This document shows, one piece after another, positions 30,183 through 38,299 of a stretch of 64,000 nt of DNA. The notes beneath the pieces are model-generated. The model saw nothing but the letters and a program-made list of their open reading frames with translations, had not been told where the DNA came from and ran no database searches. Source of the DNA: Methanobacteriota archaeon. Lineage in GTDB: Archaea > Thermoplasmatota > Poseidoniia > Poseidoniales > Thalassarchaeaceae. The translations under genes and the position numbers were made by a program. The stretch lies in the NCBI GenBank assembly GCA_014239955.1, contig JAAZXW010000021.1:33160-97159 (forward strand). Direction: 5' to 3'. How positions within the stretch are numbered: the first letter of the stretch is position 1; each line of letters opens with the position of its first letter.

Positions 30183-31145
30183 TCACAGTCCTACGATTCT
30201 GCGATAACTATCCATTCTTGCATGATAGAGGCCTCTCTCGAGACCCTGAAGTTTGTTCGTACCTAGTCCTTGAATTGTAAACGAAGAAGACACAGTCGCG
30301 TGAATCATAGCATCCCTCATTGATTCTAAATCCTGCAAGATTCCTTTTCTTCCAGACATATTCGCTAAGAGTGCCCCGGCAAAGGAATCCCCGCACCCGG
30401 TTGGGTCAATAACTTCAGTAATTGGATAAGATGGGAGGGCAATGATTCCACATGGGAGATGTGCAAAAACTCCAGAAGATCCTCGTTTGATTACCAATCC
30501 CCTTGGCCCTTGTCCTGCGGATTCACCCCCGTGAAGGCAAGCTCCTGACAATATTGGTTTGATAGCCTTCATGAAAATTTCCTCACCAGAGATAGCACAT
30601 ACCTCTTCTTCATTGAGAATTGCCAAATCTGCCTTTCTGAGAGCAGCAGAGAGGTCCTCGAACTCAGTCTCTATCCACAACATGAATGTGTCAATTGCTG
30701 TAATCTCTGAGCTAGGACACTGATCAAGAACCATAACCTGGGATGCTGGATGGGTATTGGCACAGAAGAGAATATTTGGTGACCTCCATGGTTGTGGGAT
30801 TTCAGGAGAAAAATCACCTAGGACGTTGACCTCTGTAGAAATTGTTTCAACGTTCTCCATCGTACCCGAGTATCTTCCCGACCAACGAAATGTCTTACCT
30901 GGTAACCTTTCCACACCGGAGAAGTCGATGCCCAGGCCTTCTAGTTTGGACTGGTGCGAATTGGAGAAGTCTTTCCCGACTGGTGCCACCAACCCCACAC
31001 GACGGACCCCGCCGGGAGTCTCTGGAAGATGAAAGGCGGCTGAGACGCCGGCGTGAACTGCAGAACCCCCGAGGACATCCGATCCTGTGGCAATTGGTGT
31101 TTCTATGTCATCATAACCGATGCTGCCAACAATAACCAAATCCAA
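30183..31145 (-). CDS. PfkB-family carbohydrate/nucleoside kinase
   Basis: LVIVGSIGYDDIETP...VLGGSAVHAGVSAAF; C-terminal EVIDPTGCGDSFAGALLANM. Confidence 0.92.
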   Translation of the reverse strand: MDLVIVGSIGYDDIETPIATGSDVLGGSAVHAGVSAAFHLPETPGGVRRVGLVAPVGKDFSNSHQSKLEGLGIDFSGVERLPGKTFRWSGRYSGTMENVETISTEVNVLGDFSPEIPQPWRSPNILFCANTHPASQVMVLDQCPSSEITAIDTFMLWIETEFEDLSAALRKADLAILNEEEVCAISGEEIFMKAIKPILSGACLHGGESAGQGPRGLVIKRGSSGVFAHLPCGIIALPSYPITEVIDPTGCGDSFAGALLANMSGRKGILQDLESMRDAMIHATVSSSFTIQGLGTNKLQGLERGLYHARMDSYRRIVGL

Positions 31146-32492
31146 CTAACCATCACCAACTAGCAAATCTGCATGGGTTTCTAGGTAGTCAGTTTTTATT
31201 TTCCTTTCTATGAAGTCTGATTCCTGCAATATCGCTCTGTGAAGGGGGATCAAAGTATCTAATCCAAGAAGAATAGTCTCTTCCAAAGCAGAGTCTAACC
31301 TTCCTATTGCTTGGTTCCTGTTCGGAGCCCAAGAAACTATCTTGGCGAGCAACGAGTCAAATGCTTCGGGCATCGCATAACCTGAGAATCCATGAGAGTC
31401 GACTCTGATGCCGGGACCTCCTGGCCAATGACATTCCCACAATTTTCCCGGAGAAGGTTCGAGAGTTACTGGGTTCTCTGCGTTTATACGAACCTGGATA
31501 GCATGACCATTCAATACCACTTCTTCTTGGGTAATTGGTAGATCGGCTCCAGAAGAAACGATGATTCCAAGAGAGACGAGGTCAATTCCTGTTAACATCT
31601 CAGTTACCGTGTGTTCCACTTGGACCCGTGGATTCACCTCCATGAAGTAGAATTCTCCCTCTGAGTTCCTTAGGAATTCAAATGTAGCCAGACCCCTGTA
31701 ACCGATAGCCTCCGCTCCTGCTACGACCCTTGATCCAATATCTTCTCTTTCTTCCCGACTAATCCATGGACCCTCTTCGAGAATCTTCTGGTGCCTTCTC
31801 TGAATGGAGCAGAATCTTTCTCCAAGATGGATTGCTTTCGAGCCATCCCCGACAACTTGGAATTCAATATGCTCTGCTGAGCTTACATACTCCTCGATGA
31901 AAACTCTACTATCGCCAAAGGCTGACTCAGCCCTACCTTGGCATAGTCTCAGAGCTGAGTCGAATTCGGACTCATTATTTACCACCTGCATTCCAATCCC
32001 CCCTCCCCCAGAGGCTGCTTTTATCATGATTGGGAAGCCGATTTCGGAAGCCACCTTTAGTGCCTCCTTAGAATCAGAAATTGGTTGATCGGTCCCCTTT
32101 GCTATGGGGATTCCAGCCTTTGACATCGCCTCCCTAGCTGCTATCTTGTCTCCTAAGAGTCTGAGTGATTCAGGTGAGGGTCCTATGAAGGTGATCCCCT
32201 CTTCTGCGAGACGCTGTGCAAAGGTTGCGTTCTCCGAAAGAAAACCATAGCCCGGATGTACTGCATCGGCACCCACCTCTTTGGCAGCAGATATTATCGC
32301 CTCTATGTCAAGATAGGACGCTAGTGGGTCTTCTCTTGGAATGAAGTAACCCTCATCCGCAAGTCTAACCGGGAGGGACATCCTATCCTCCCTTCCATGG
32401 ATTACGACGGATTCGATGCCAAGTTCCCTTAGTGACCTAACTATCCGTAGTGCAATCTCGCCACGGTTAGCGACTAGTACACGACGGAACAC
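31146..32492 (-). CDS. Biotin carboxylase (acyl-CoA or pyruvate carboxylase subunit)
   Basis: FRRVLVANRGEIALRIVRSLRELGI; VHPGYGFLSENATFAQ; MIKAASGGGGIGMQVV; YFMEVNPRVQVEHTVTEMLTGIDLV. Confidence 0.95.
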   Translation of the reverse strand: MFRRVLVANRGEIALRIVRSLRELGIESVVIHGREDRMSLPVRLADEGYFIPREDPLASYLDIEAIISAAKEVGADAVHPGYGFLSENATFAQRLAEEGITFIGPSPESLRLLGDKIAAREAMSKAGIPIAKGTDQPISDSKEALKVASEIGFPIMIKAASGGGGIGMQVVNNESEFDSALRLCQGRAESAFGDSRVFIEEYVSSAEHIEFQVVGDGSKAIHLGERFCSIQRRHQKILEEGPWISREEREDIGSRVVAGAEAIGYRGLATFEFLRNSEGEFYFMEVNPRVQVEHTVTEMLTGIDLVSLGIIVSSGADLPITQEEVVLNGHAIQVRINAENPVTLEPSPGKLWECHWPGGPGIRVDSHGFSGYAMPEAFDSLLAKIVSWAPNRNQAIGRLDSALEETILLGLDTLIPLHRAILQESDFIERKIKTDYLETHADLLVGDG

Positions 32493-32534
32493 ATTACCAT
32501 GCTAGGTGCGCCTTCGTTTGAGTGAATCGGCCTG

Positions 32535-33917
32535 TCAATATACATCTCGCAGATATCGCTTCTCCGACTTCATCAATCCATTCTCTACGAAATCCTTGGA
32601 CTCAACGGGAGACATCCCCCCATATTCGGAACAGATGTTTATCAGAGTTAGATGCACATCTTTGGCCATGTACTGCTTATCTCCACAGACGTAGAAATAT
32701 GCCCCGCCTTCAATCCACTTCCAAATTTCTTCACCGTTCTTCTTCATCAAATGTTGGACATAGACCTTCTCAGAACCTTGCCGTGACCAAGCTAGGTCAT
32801 GTTTCGAAATTATCCCTCTGGCTTCCCATGCGTCCATTTCTTCGCGATAGAGATACTCCCCCTCCTCAGTCCAGTCTCCGAAGAAGAGCCAATTCTTCCC
32901 TGAATCCTTGTTTATTTCTCTCTGTTGGAGGAAGGCCCTGAACGGGGCAATTCCAGTTCCCGGACCGACCATGATAATGTCCTTAGAACCATCCTCCGGT
33001 AGGACGAATGATCGAGTTGGAGACATGTAAACACCAATCTCAGTAGTGTCGGTTTCACATCTGTCGGCCATGAAACCTGTGCAAAGTCCAGTTCGATCCC
33101 TTTCGTGGTGATTGTACCGAACTATTGACACAGTTAGGTGGACTGTTCCCTTTTCAAAATCGGGGCTACTGGCGATAGAGTAGAGCCTCGGTTTCAGCCT
33201 ATCCATGCCCTCCAGAAGTTGCTGGGGAGTGAAGCCCAAACCAATGAAATCACCTAATGCATCAACATAGTCCCTAGACCAAATGTAATCCTCCATTGAA
33301 TCATTGTTGGAGGTTAGTTCCTGAAGGAGGATCATCGAATTATCGTCGAATTCCCCCATCTCCACGTAACCGTCTGGTAGGTCTTGTTCACTACGGGCTG
33401 ACCAGTCAACAATCAATGCTCCGTCGAGGGACGAGAATCTCCTCCTAGAGGAGATTCGAATCTCAATTTTTACGGGAGAATCGGAGGATCTCTCGGCGAG
33501 TCCCTTGAGCCACTTCTTTGAGACTCGATGAATCTCGTATCTATCTGTCAACGCTTCCCTAAGTGAGCATTTTCCATGATTAGTTTCTACTTCTTCCTCT
33601 CCGGAAAATCCGCAAATCTGCAATATCCCTTCGACTGACTCTGGAGGGCATCTTGGGACGACTCCAAGAGCATCCCCCACCTTGTACTCCAAACCCGAGT
33701 TACCAAGACTGAATACAATATGCCTGGTTTCCTTCTTCGACGATTCACCATTTAGAATGTAATTATCAGTAATGTTGGTGAAATATGGGTTCTTCACGGA
33801 CCACTCAGATTTAGTTGATTTGCCTGCCACCAATATCTCCGTTATTTCCGACTTAACTGAGATATATGAACAAATGTGTAAGGTTATGACCCTTTGAGCA
33901 TCAAACGATGGGGTCAA
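32535..33917 (-). CDS. CysJ/P450-reductase-like FAD/NADPH-binding flavoprotein lacking the flavodoxin domain
   Basis: YKVGDALGVVPRC, RLKPRLYSIASSPDF, IMVGPGTGIAPFRAFLQQRE, WLFFGDWTEEGEYLYREEM, AYFYVCGDKQYMAKDV. Confidence 0.85.
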   Translation of the reverse strand: MTPSFDAQRVITLHICSYISVKSEITEILVAGKSTKSEWSVKNPYFTNITDNYILNGESSKKETRHIVFSLGNSGLEYKVGDALGVVPRCPPESVEGILQICGFSGEEEVETNHGKCSLREALTDRYEIHRVSKKWLKGLAERSSDSPVKIEIRISSRRRFSSLDGALIVDWSARSEQDLPDGYVEMGEFDDNSMILLQELTSNNDSMEDYIWSRDYVDALGDFIGLGFTPQQLLEGMDRLKPRLYSIASSPDFEKGTVHLTVSIVRYNHHERDRTGLCTGFMADRCETDTTEIGVYMSPTRSFVLPEDGSKDIIMVGPGTGIAPFRAFLQQREINKDSGKNWLFFGDWTEEGEYLYREEMDAWEARGIISKHDLAWSRQGSEKVYVQHLMKKNGEEIWKWIEGGAYFYVCGDKQYMAKDVHLTLINICSEYGGMSPVESKDFVENGLMKSEKRYLRDVY

Positions 33918-34730
33918 GTCTGGAAGCCCCTGCCGAGATATGTGGCACGCATCGACTTCCTTGGCACAGGGAATGCTTTCTCACCCCAAGGAAGAATGCA
34001 TGCTTTGGCACTACTGGATAGCAGAGTCCTAATTGATGCCCCTCCTACTCTCCTACCCCAGTTGCGAAGGGCAAGGATTTCGCCTGGGCAATTGCAGCAT
34101 GTACTTTTCACGCATTGGCACGGGGACCATGCCTTCGGATTTCCATTCTTACTATTGGATAGGAAATTCATCTCAGATCCTTTTGGAGAGAACAACCTGG
34201 AGGTGCATCTTAGGCCCGGGGGGAGGGAGTATCTCTCCGTTCTTTGTGAAATGGGGTTCCCAGGCAGCCTTGGAGATTCGCTCGACTCTAGAGTCGAATG
34301 GAACGAAAAGGAAACGGCAACGCTAGGAGAGACTGGATGGGGGTATGAGAGATTTCCAGTCCATCACACCCCTGAAACCGATCCACATGGGTATGAGTTG
34401 GTACATGAAAGCGGATTCCGCTTGCTCCACTGCGGTGATTCCGGCCCATGTCCGGAGATAGAAAATCGTGCAAATGGCGTGGATGTTGCAATATTAGAGA
34501 TGGGGGTGCCGGATATCGGAGAGTTTCCCCATCATCACAGACCTTCTGATGTAATTTCATTCAGTGAGAGATTTCCAGACGTGAAGGTATTGGTAACACA
34601 CAACTTTGCAAGGTCACCCAATTGCGAAACTGGTTTCGAAATTCCAGAATTGCCCTCCCGGATAGTCCAATTGAATGATGGAGATAGCATAGATATTGAT
34701 GATAATGGTATTTTTATTGTAAATAATTAG
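33894..34730 (+). CDS. MBL-fold metallohydrolase (RNase Z-like)
   Basis: DFLGTGNAFSPQGRMHALALLDSRVLIDAPPTLL; FTHWHGDHAFGFPFLL; LLHCGDSGP; start uncertain. Confidence 0.85.
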   Translation: MSIKRWGQVWKPLPRYVARIDFLGTGNAFSPQGRMHALALLDSRVLIDAPPTLLPQLRRARISPGQLQHVLFTHWHGDHAFGFPFLLLDRKFISDPFGENNLEVHLRPGGREYLSVLCEMGFPGSLGDSLDSRVEWNEKETATLGETGWGYERFPVHHTPETDPHGYELVHESGFRLLHCGDSGPCPEIENRANGVDVAILEMGVPDIGEFPHHHRPSDVISFSERFPDVKVLVTHNFARSPNCETGFEIPELPSRIVQLNDGDSIDIDDNGIFIVNN

Positions 34731-35132
34731 GATGAGATGTTTTCCATTATATATATCTGAAGCTGAGGAATTCCCGTCAAATCTGGTCTTGAGTTAGAAG
34801 TGAGCAACATTAGGACCTCAATTTGGAATCATTTTTCTCAATGTAAAGTTAGTTGACTGGAATATCAATATTATCTCCATTTGATGTAGAAAAATCACCA
34901 GATAAATAATTGAAAAAGAGAGATACTAAGGGTAATTGACGACTTCCGTATTCGTACAATTCAGTAATCTGATATTGGATGCCCTTCCCTAATCAAAATA
35001 TGTTCAACTATTCAGAAAGCGAGTCACTCTTATTACCGCAAACACGGTCGCTGTGGAAACCTCAAGAGAAACAATGAACCCAATGGGGGGGAAGAATGTT
35101 ATTTTGTTAGGTTTTTACAGACGTGAAAAAAA
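34731..35132. promoter_or_regulatory. Candidate replication-origin region upstream of orc1/cdc6
   Basis: ~400-bp AT-rich non-coding gap directly upstream of Orc1/Cdc6, with ORB-like half-site ctgtggaaacctcaagag near 35050. Confidence 0.4.
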
Positions 35133-36371
35133 ATGAGAGGAAATATTTTCGAAGAGATTCTAGGTCAGGATAGTCTCTTTGTAGATAGGAGGGCCTTTGA
35201 CCATGCATTCGAGCCTGCTCGACTGCCTCATCGGGAGCATGAAGTGGACTCCTTGGTTAGGAATCTAGTTGATGCGTTAAACGGCCATATTCCTTCCAAT
35301 ATGCTGCTCTATGGAGTTCCGGGATCAGGAAAAACTGTGGTAACAAGATTTGTTCTTGGTCAGTTGAGAGAGAAAGGACTAGAGATGGGGCAGACTGTAA
35401 AGACTTACGAAATCAACTGTAGGAACGTTGACACCAAATATAGAGTAGTGCAAACCATTGCAACTCAGTTAGCTCAGAGGGGAGATGCTCCCGTTCCATT
35501 CACCGGATGGCCGACAGACCGGGTTCTTGAGACAGTTGTTTCTAGAATGAGTAGGGTTGGAGGGGTCCATATTATCGTTCTTGATGAAGTAGACAATCTA
35601 GTTAACAAGGGAGGGGATGATCTCCTGTATGCGCTGACTAGCCTCAACACCCTACTGGGGGATGGTAGATGCTCAATAATTGGCATTAGCAATGATCTTC
35701 ACTTCACACAGCACCTAGACCCACGTGTGAGTTCTAGACTAAGTCAGGAAGACATTGTTTTCCATCCCTATGTGGCTACTGAGATTCAGAACATATTGGG
35801 TGAGAGGGCTTCAATGGGGATCAAAGAAGGAGTTCTCGATGAGGGAGTAATCAGACTTTGTTCGGCCCTAGCTGCCCAAGAGCATGGGGATGCAAGGAGG
35901 GCTTTGGATCTACTAAGAATCTCTGTACAGAAAGCAGAACAGAGGTCGGAAGGCAGTGTGGACACCAAGCATGTAAGATTGGCGCAGAGCCAACTAGAAT
36001 ATGACCAGGTGACGCCAGTGATCAAGACGCTCCCCCTACATCAAAAATTAGTGCTTTTCTCGATTTGTCTGAATGAGGAAAATGGGTTGAGGAATATTTC
36101 AACAGGCGAGGTCTACAGGACCTATGCTGAAGCCTGCTCAAAGATTGGCACAGAACCACTGACCACCAGGAGAGTCTCCTCATTACTAAACGAGTTGGAC
36201 ACAATGGGGCTGATTATGGCTAGGAATGTAAGCAAGGGCAGGGGAGGCAGGAGCAAGCAAGTTAACTCGGCGATTCCGAAGGCGATTGACGCAATCGGCC
36301 TGATGAGTGAAAGTGAATCGCTGGTAAATGAGGCGGCGATGTCCAAGTACAATCTTCAGGGGCACCTCTAG
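35133..36371 (+). CDS. Orc1/Cdc6 replication initiator
   Basis: NMLLYGVPGSGKTVVTRFVLGQL Walker A, IIVLDEVDNLVNKGGDDLLYALTSLN, GISNDLHF, DARRALDLLRISVQKAE; C-terminal winged helix. Confidence 0.96.
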   Translation: MRGNIFEEILGQDSLFVDRRAFDHAFEPARLPHREHEVDSLVRNLVDALNGHIPSNMLLYGVPGSGKTVVTRFVLGQLREKGLEMGQTVKTYEINCRNVDTKYRVVQTIATQLAQRGDAPVPFTGWPTDRVLETVVSRMSRVGGVHIIVLDEVDNLVNKGGDDLLYALTSLNTLLGDGRCSIIGISNDLHFTQHLDPRVSSRLSQEDIVFHPYVATEIQNILGERASMGIKEGVLDEGVIRLCSALAAQEHGDARRALDLLRISVQKAEQRSEGSVDTKHVRLAQSQLEYDQVTPVIKTLPLHQKLVLFSICLNEENGLRNISTGEVYRTYAEACSKIGTEPLTTRRVSSLLNELDTMGLIMARNVSKGRGGRSKQVNSAIPKAIDAIGLMSESESLVNEAAMSKYNLQGHL

Positions 36372-36418
36372 GTTTAGTTCCGGCAACGATTAAACCGAGG
36401 CTTCAGGACGGCGGCTCG

Positions 36419-36955
36419 ATGTCAGAGGGTGGTCAAGAATGGAAGGAAGCCCTGATGAGACCCAGCAGCACTCTTTCGGCTGGATCTTTTATTGTTGGAG
36501 TTTGGATGGCTTTTCTGACGATAATTAATATTGCAGTAGGTGCATATTCCGACGGTAGGAAGGTAAATTGGATTGATTTCATCACCAATGGTGAGAACAC
36601 TAGTTCAACTCATGAAATTGCATTGGCATTTCCGGATGATATTCTATTCGGATTACTGAGTTCTTTGCTCATTGGTGCTGGAGTTCTGGGGATGGGTGCG
36701 GCCAGGGAAGATGGTTTCGGAGGTTGGTTCTCAGGATTGCCCCAAGATCGGATGTTGACCAGCCTTTTTTCCACAAAGAACGGGATTGGGAGAACTCTAG
36801 CTAGTTGGATGGTTCTTTCGGGTGCTGGGTATTACATGGTTTGGAGTACAATAGAGTCGACATGGGTTGATCCGGGGGTTTACTCGGTAATGATTTCCTT
36901 CGTGATGATTGGGTTAGGTCTAAATTTGATTCAGGATGCAGCCTCGGAAAATTAA
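36419..36955 (+). CDS. Hypothetical multi-TM membrane protein
   Basis: 178 aa with about four hydrophobic segments; no recognised family. Confidence 0.65.
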   Translation: MSEGGQEWKEALMRPSSTLSAGSFIVGVWMAFLTIINIAVGAYSDGRKVNWIDFITNGENTSSTHEIALAFPDDILFGLLSSLLIGAGVLGMGAAREDGFGGWFSGLPQDRMLTSLFSTKNGIGRTLASWMVLSGAGYYMVWSTIESTWVDPGVYSVMISFVMIGLGLNLIQDAASEN

Positions 36956-37974
36956 TTGATTTCGAATTCCATTAGGAGATTCCTGCACCTATTCTTGGAG
37001 TCCTCGTCACACCACCTAATCACCACGCCACTGCCTGGTTGACCATAGATTACTACTGATCCAATGGGGGCCAAGGGGTGCAGAAGAAGTGGTGCAAGAT
37101 CTTCTTCACCGGTGACTACAATTAGGCTAGTTTCACCATTGTCCCGCCAAGATGAGATTGAGGCTTTGCAAGCCTCTAGAAGTGAGTTTGTCAACGAACC
37201 AGCCGGACTTGCACATTCCAGGAGATTATCATACAATCCGGCATTGATTTCACTCGTCTCTGGCCATTCGACTCGTTTGGTTTTCCCATCGATAAATGCC
37301 AAATCAGCTGGCCTACCTACTTTTTGGAAACCCAGAACTGTTACATCGCCCACCGCTATTATCGGACCGGTGAAATCTGTAACTTGTGAAATCTTAGAGA
37401 GTGCTTCTATTATCGCAATTGAAGTATCTTCCTCGGGACCCTCAATCAGTTGTCCGAATGGCTTCTTTAACTCATATTCAACCCGAGACGTCAGTGTTGC
37501 ATCGGAATCTATCAATGACTCTGGAATCCATGGTTCCCCTTCCCTATCCATCACTCCGGCCCTAATCTGAGAGCTTGAGATTGGGTTGCCATTCCAGGAT
37601 ATAACTCTGTCAACGGAGATGATTTCCAATGGCTCAAGGCCCCTTTCCTCTCTTTGTGAATTTATTTCTAGGCATTTGTCTATTGTCTCATTCGTACAAA
37701 TTATTGCCGTAGCATGCTGATTTTCAAGGGAGGGACCGTGTTTGTCACTGAGTAAATGAATTGAAATTCTGGATGAGTGAGTAGATGTTGCATTTTCCAA
37801 ATCGGCCTTTCTTTCTTCCCAATTCTTTACTAGTCTGTCCTTTGACTGGGCAATCTCATCATCTGTAATCCACACCTCAATCTTTTCACACTGAGATAAT
37901 CCAGTTTCAATTAGAGACATGTGACCTGAATGAAATCGATCGAAAGTACCGCCAATCAGTCCGATTCCGTGCAT
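36952..37974 (-). CDS. Archaeal phosphopantetheine adenylyltransferase fused to DUF359 (GTP-dependent dephospho-CoA kinase)
   Basis: N-terminus GLIGGTFDRFHSGHMSLIETG (archaeal CoaD), ISSSQIRAGVMDREGEPW; C-terminus PIIAVGDVTVLGFQKVGRPADLAFIDGKTKR and SLIVVTGEEDLAPLLLHPLAPIGSVVIYGQPGSGVVI typical of DUF359. Confidence 0.85.
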   Translation of the reverse strand: MHGIGLIGGTFDRFHSGHMSLIETGLSQCEKIEVWITDDEIAQSKDRLVKNWEERKADLENATSTHSSRISIHLLSDKHGPSLENQHATAIICTNETIDKCLEINSQREERGLEPLEIISVDRVISWNGNPISSSQIRAGVMDREGEPWIPESLIDSDATLTSRVEYELKKPFGQLIEGPEEDTSIAIIEALSKISQVTDFTGPIIAVGDVTVLGFQKVGRPADLAFIDGKTKRVEWPETSEINAGLYDNLLECASPAGSLTNSLLEACKASISSWRDNGETSLIVVTGEEDLAPLLLHPLAPIGSVVIYGQPGSGVVIRWCDEDSKNRCRNLLMEFEIN

Positions 37975-38007
37975 CGTCTTCCTACCTATTTGTGGATTTT
38001 CTAAGTG

Positions 38008-38292
38008 TGCCCCGGGGCGTAACGGTAACCTTCACTGCTTCGCTCAGGCTCCTGACCCACCCCAGGACGTCTGTCGAACTGCGGGGTAGTCCCTTGATTC
38101 ATTCTATTCCGTCCTCAGGGGACCTATACGCAATCCGGCCACCCGATTTGCGCCATCGATCATTCTCTCGGAAGAGTCTCGATGGTCTTCGACGGGTGGT
38201 CACCCATTCCGTGGTACCGTGTTTCACTCTCCACCTCCGGCGAGGGGGTTTCGTCCACACGGTGTTGCCGGTTGGGCAATACTCCGCGGGCA
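38008..38292 (-). ncRNA. Candidate structured RNA (~285 nt), possibly SRP-like
   Basis: Non-coding GC-rich gap; paired termini (38284-38292 with 38008-38015); stems 38216-38222/38257-38263, 38139-38145/38193-38199 and 38153-38159/38179-38185; minus-strand GGGTCAGG-AGCCTGAGC-GAAGCAG at 38035-38058 resembles SRP helix 8. Confidence 0.4.
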
Positions 38293-38299
38293 GATTTGT

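Noticed and set aside
32522-32941. 139-aa plus-strand ORF opposite the CysJ-like gene
   Set aside because: Overlaps a motif-supported minus-strand gene; the translation looks random.
38008-38292. RNase P RNA as the identity of the structured element
   Set aside because: The near-universal GAGGAAAGUCC (CR-I) and ACAGAA (CR-V) motifs were not found on either strand, so RNase P was not called.
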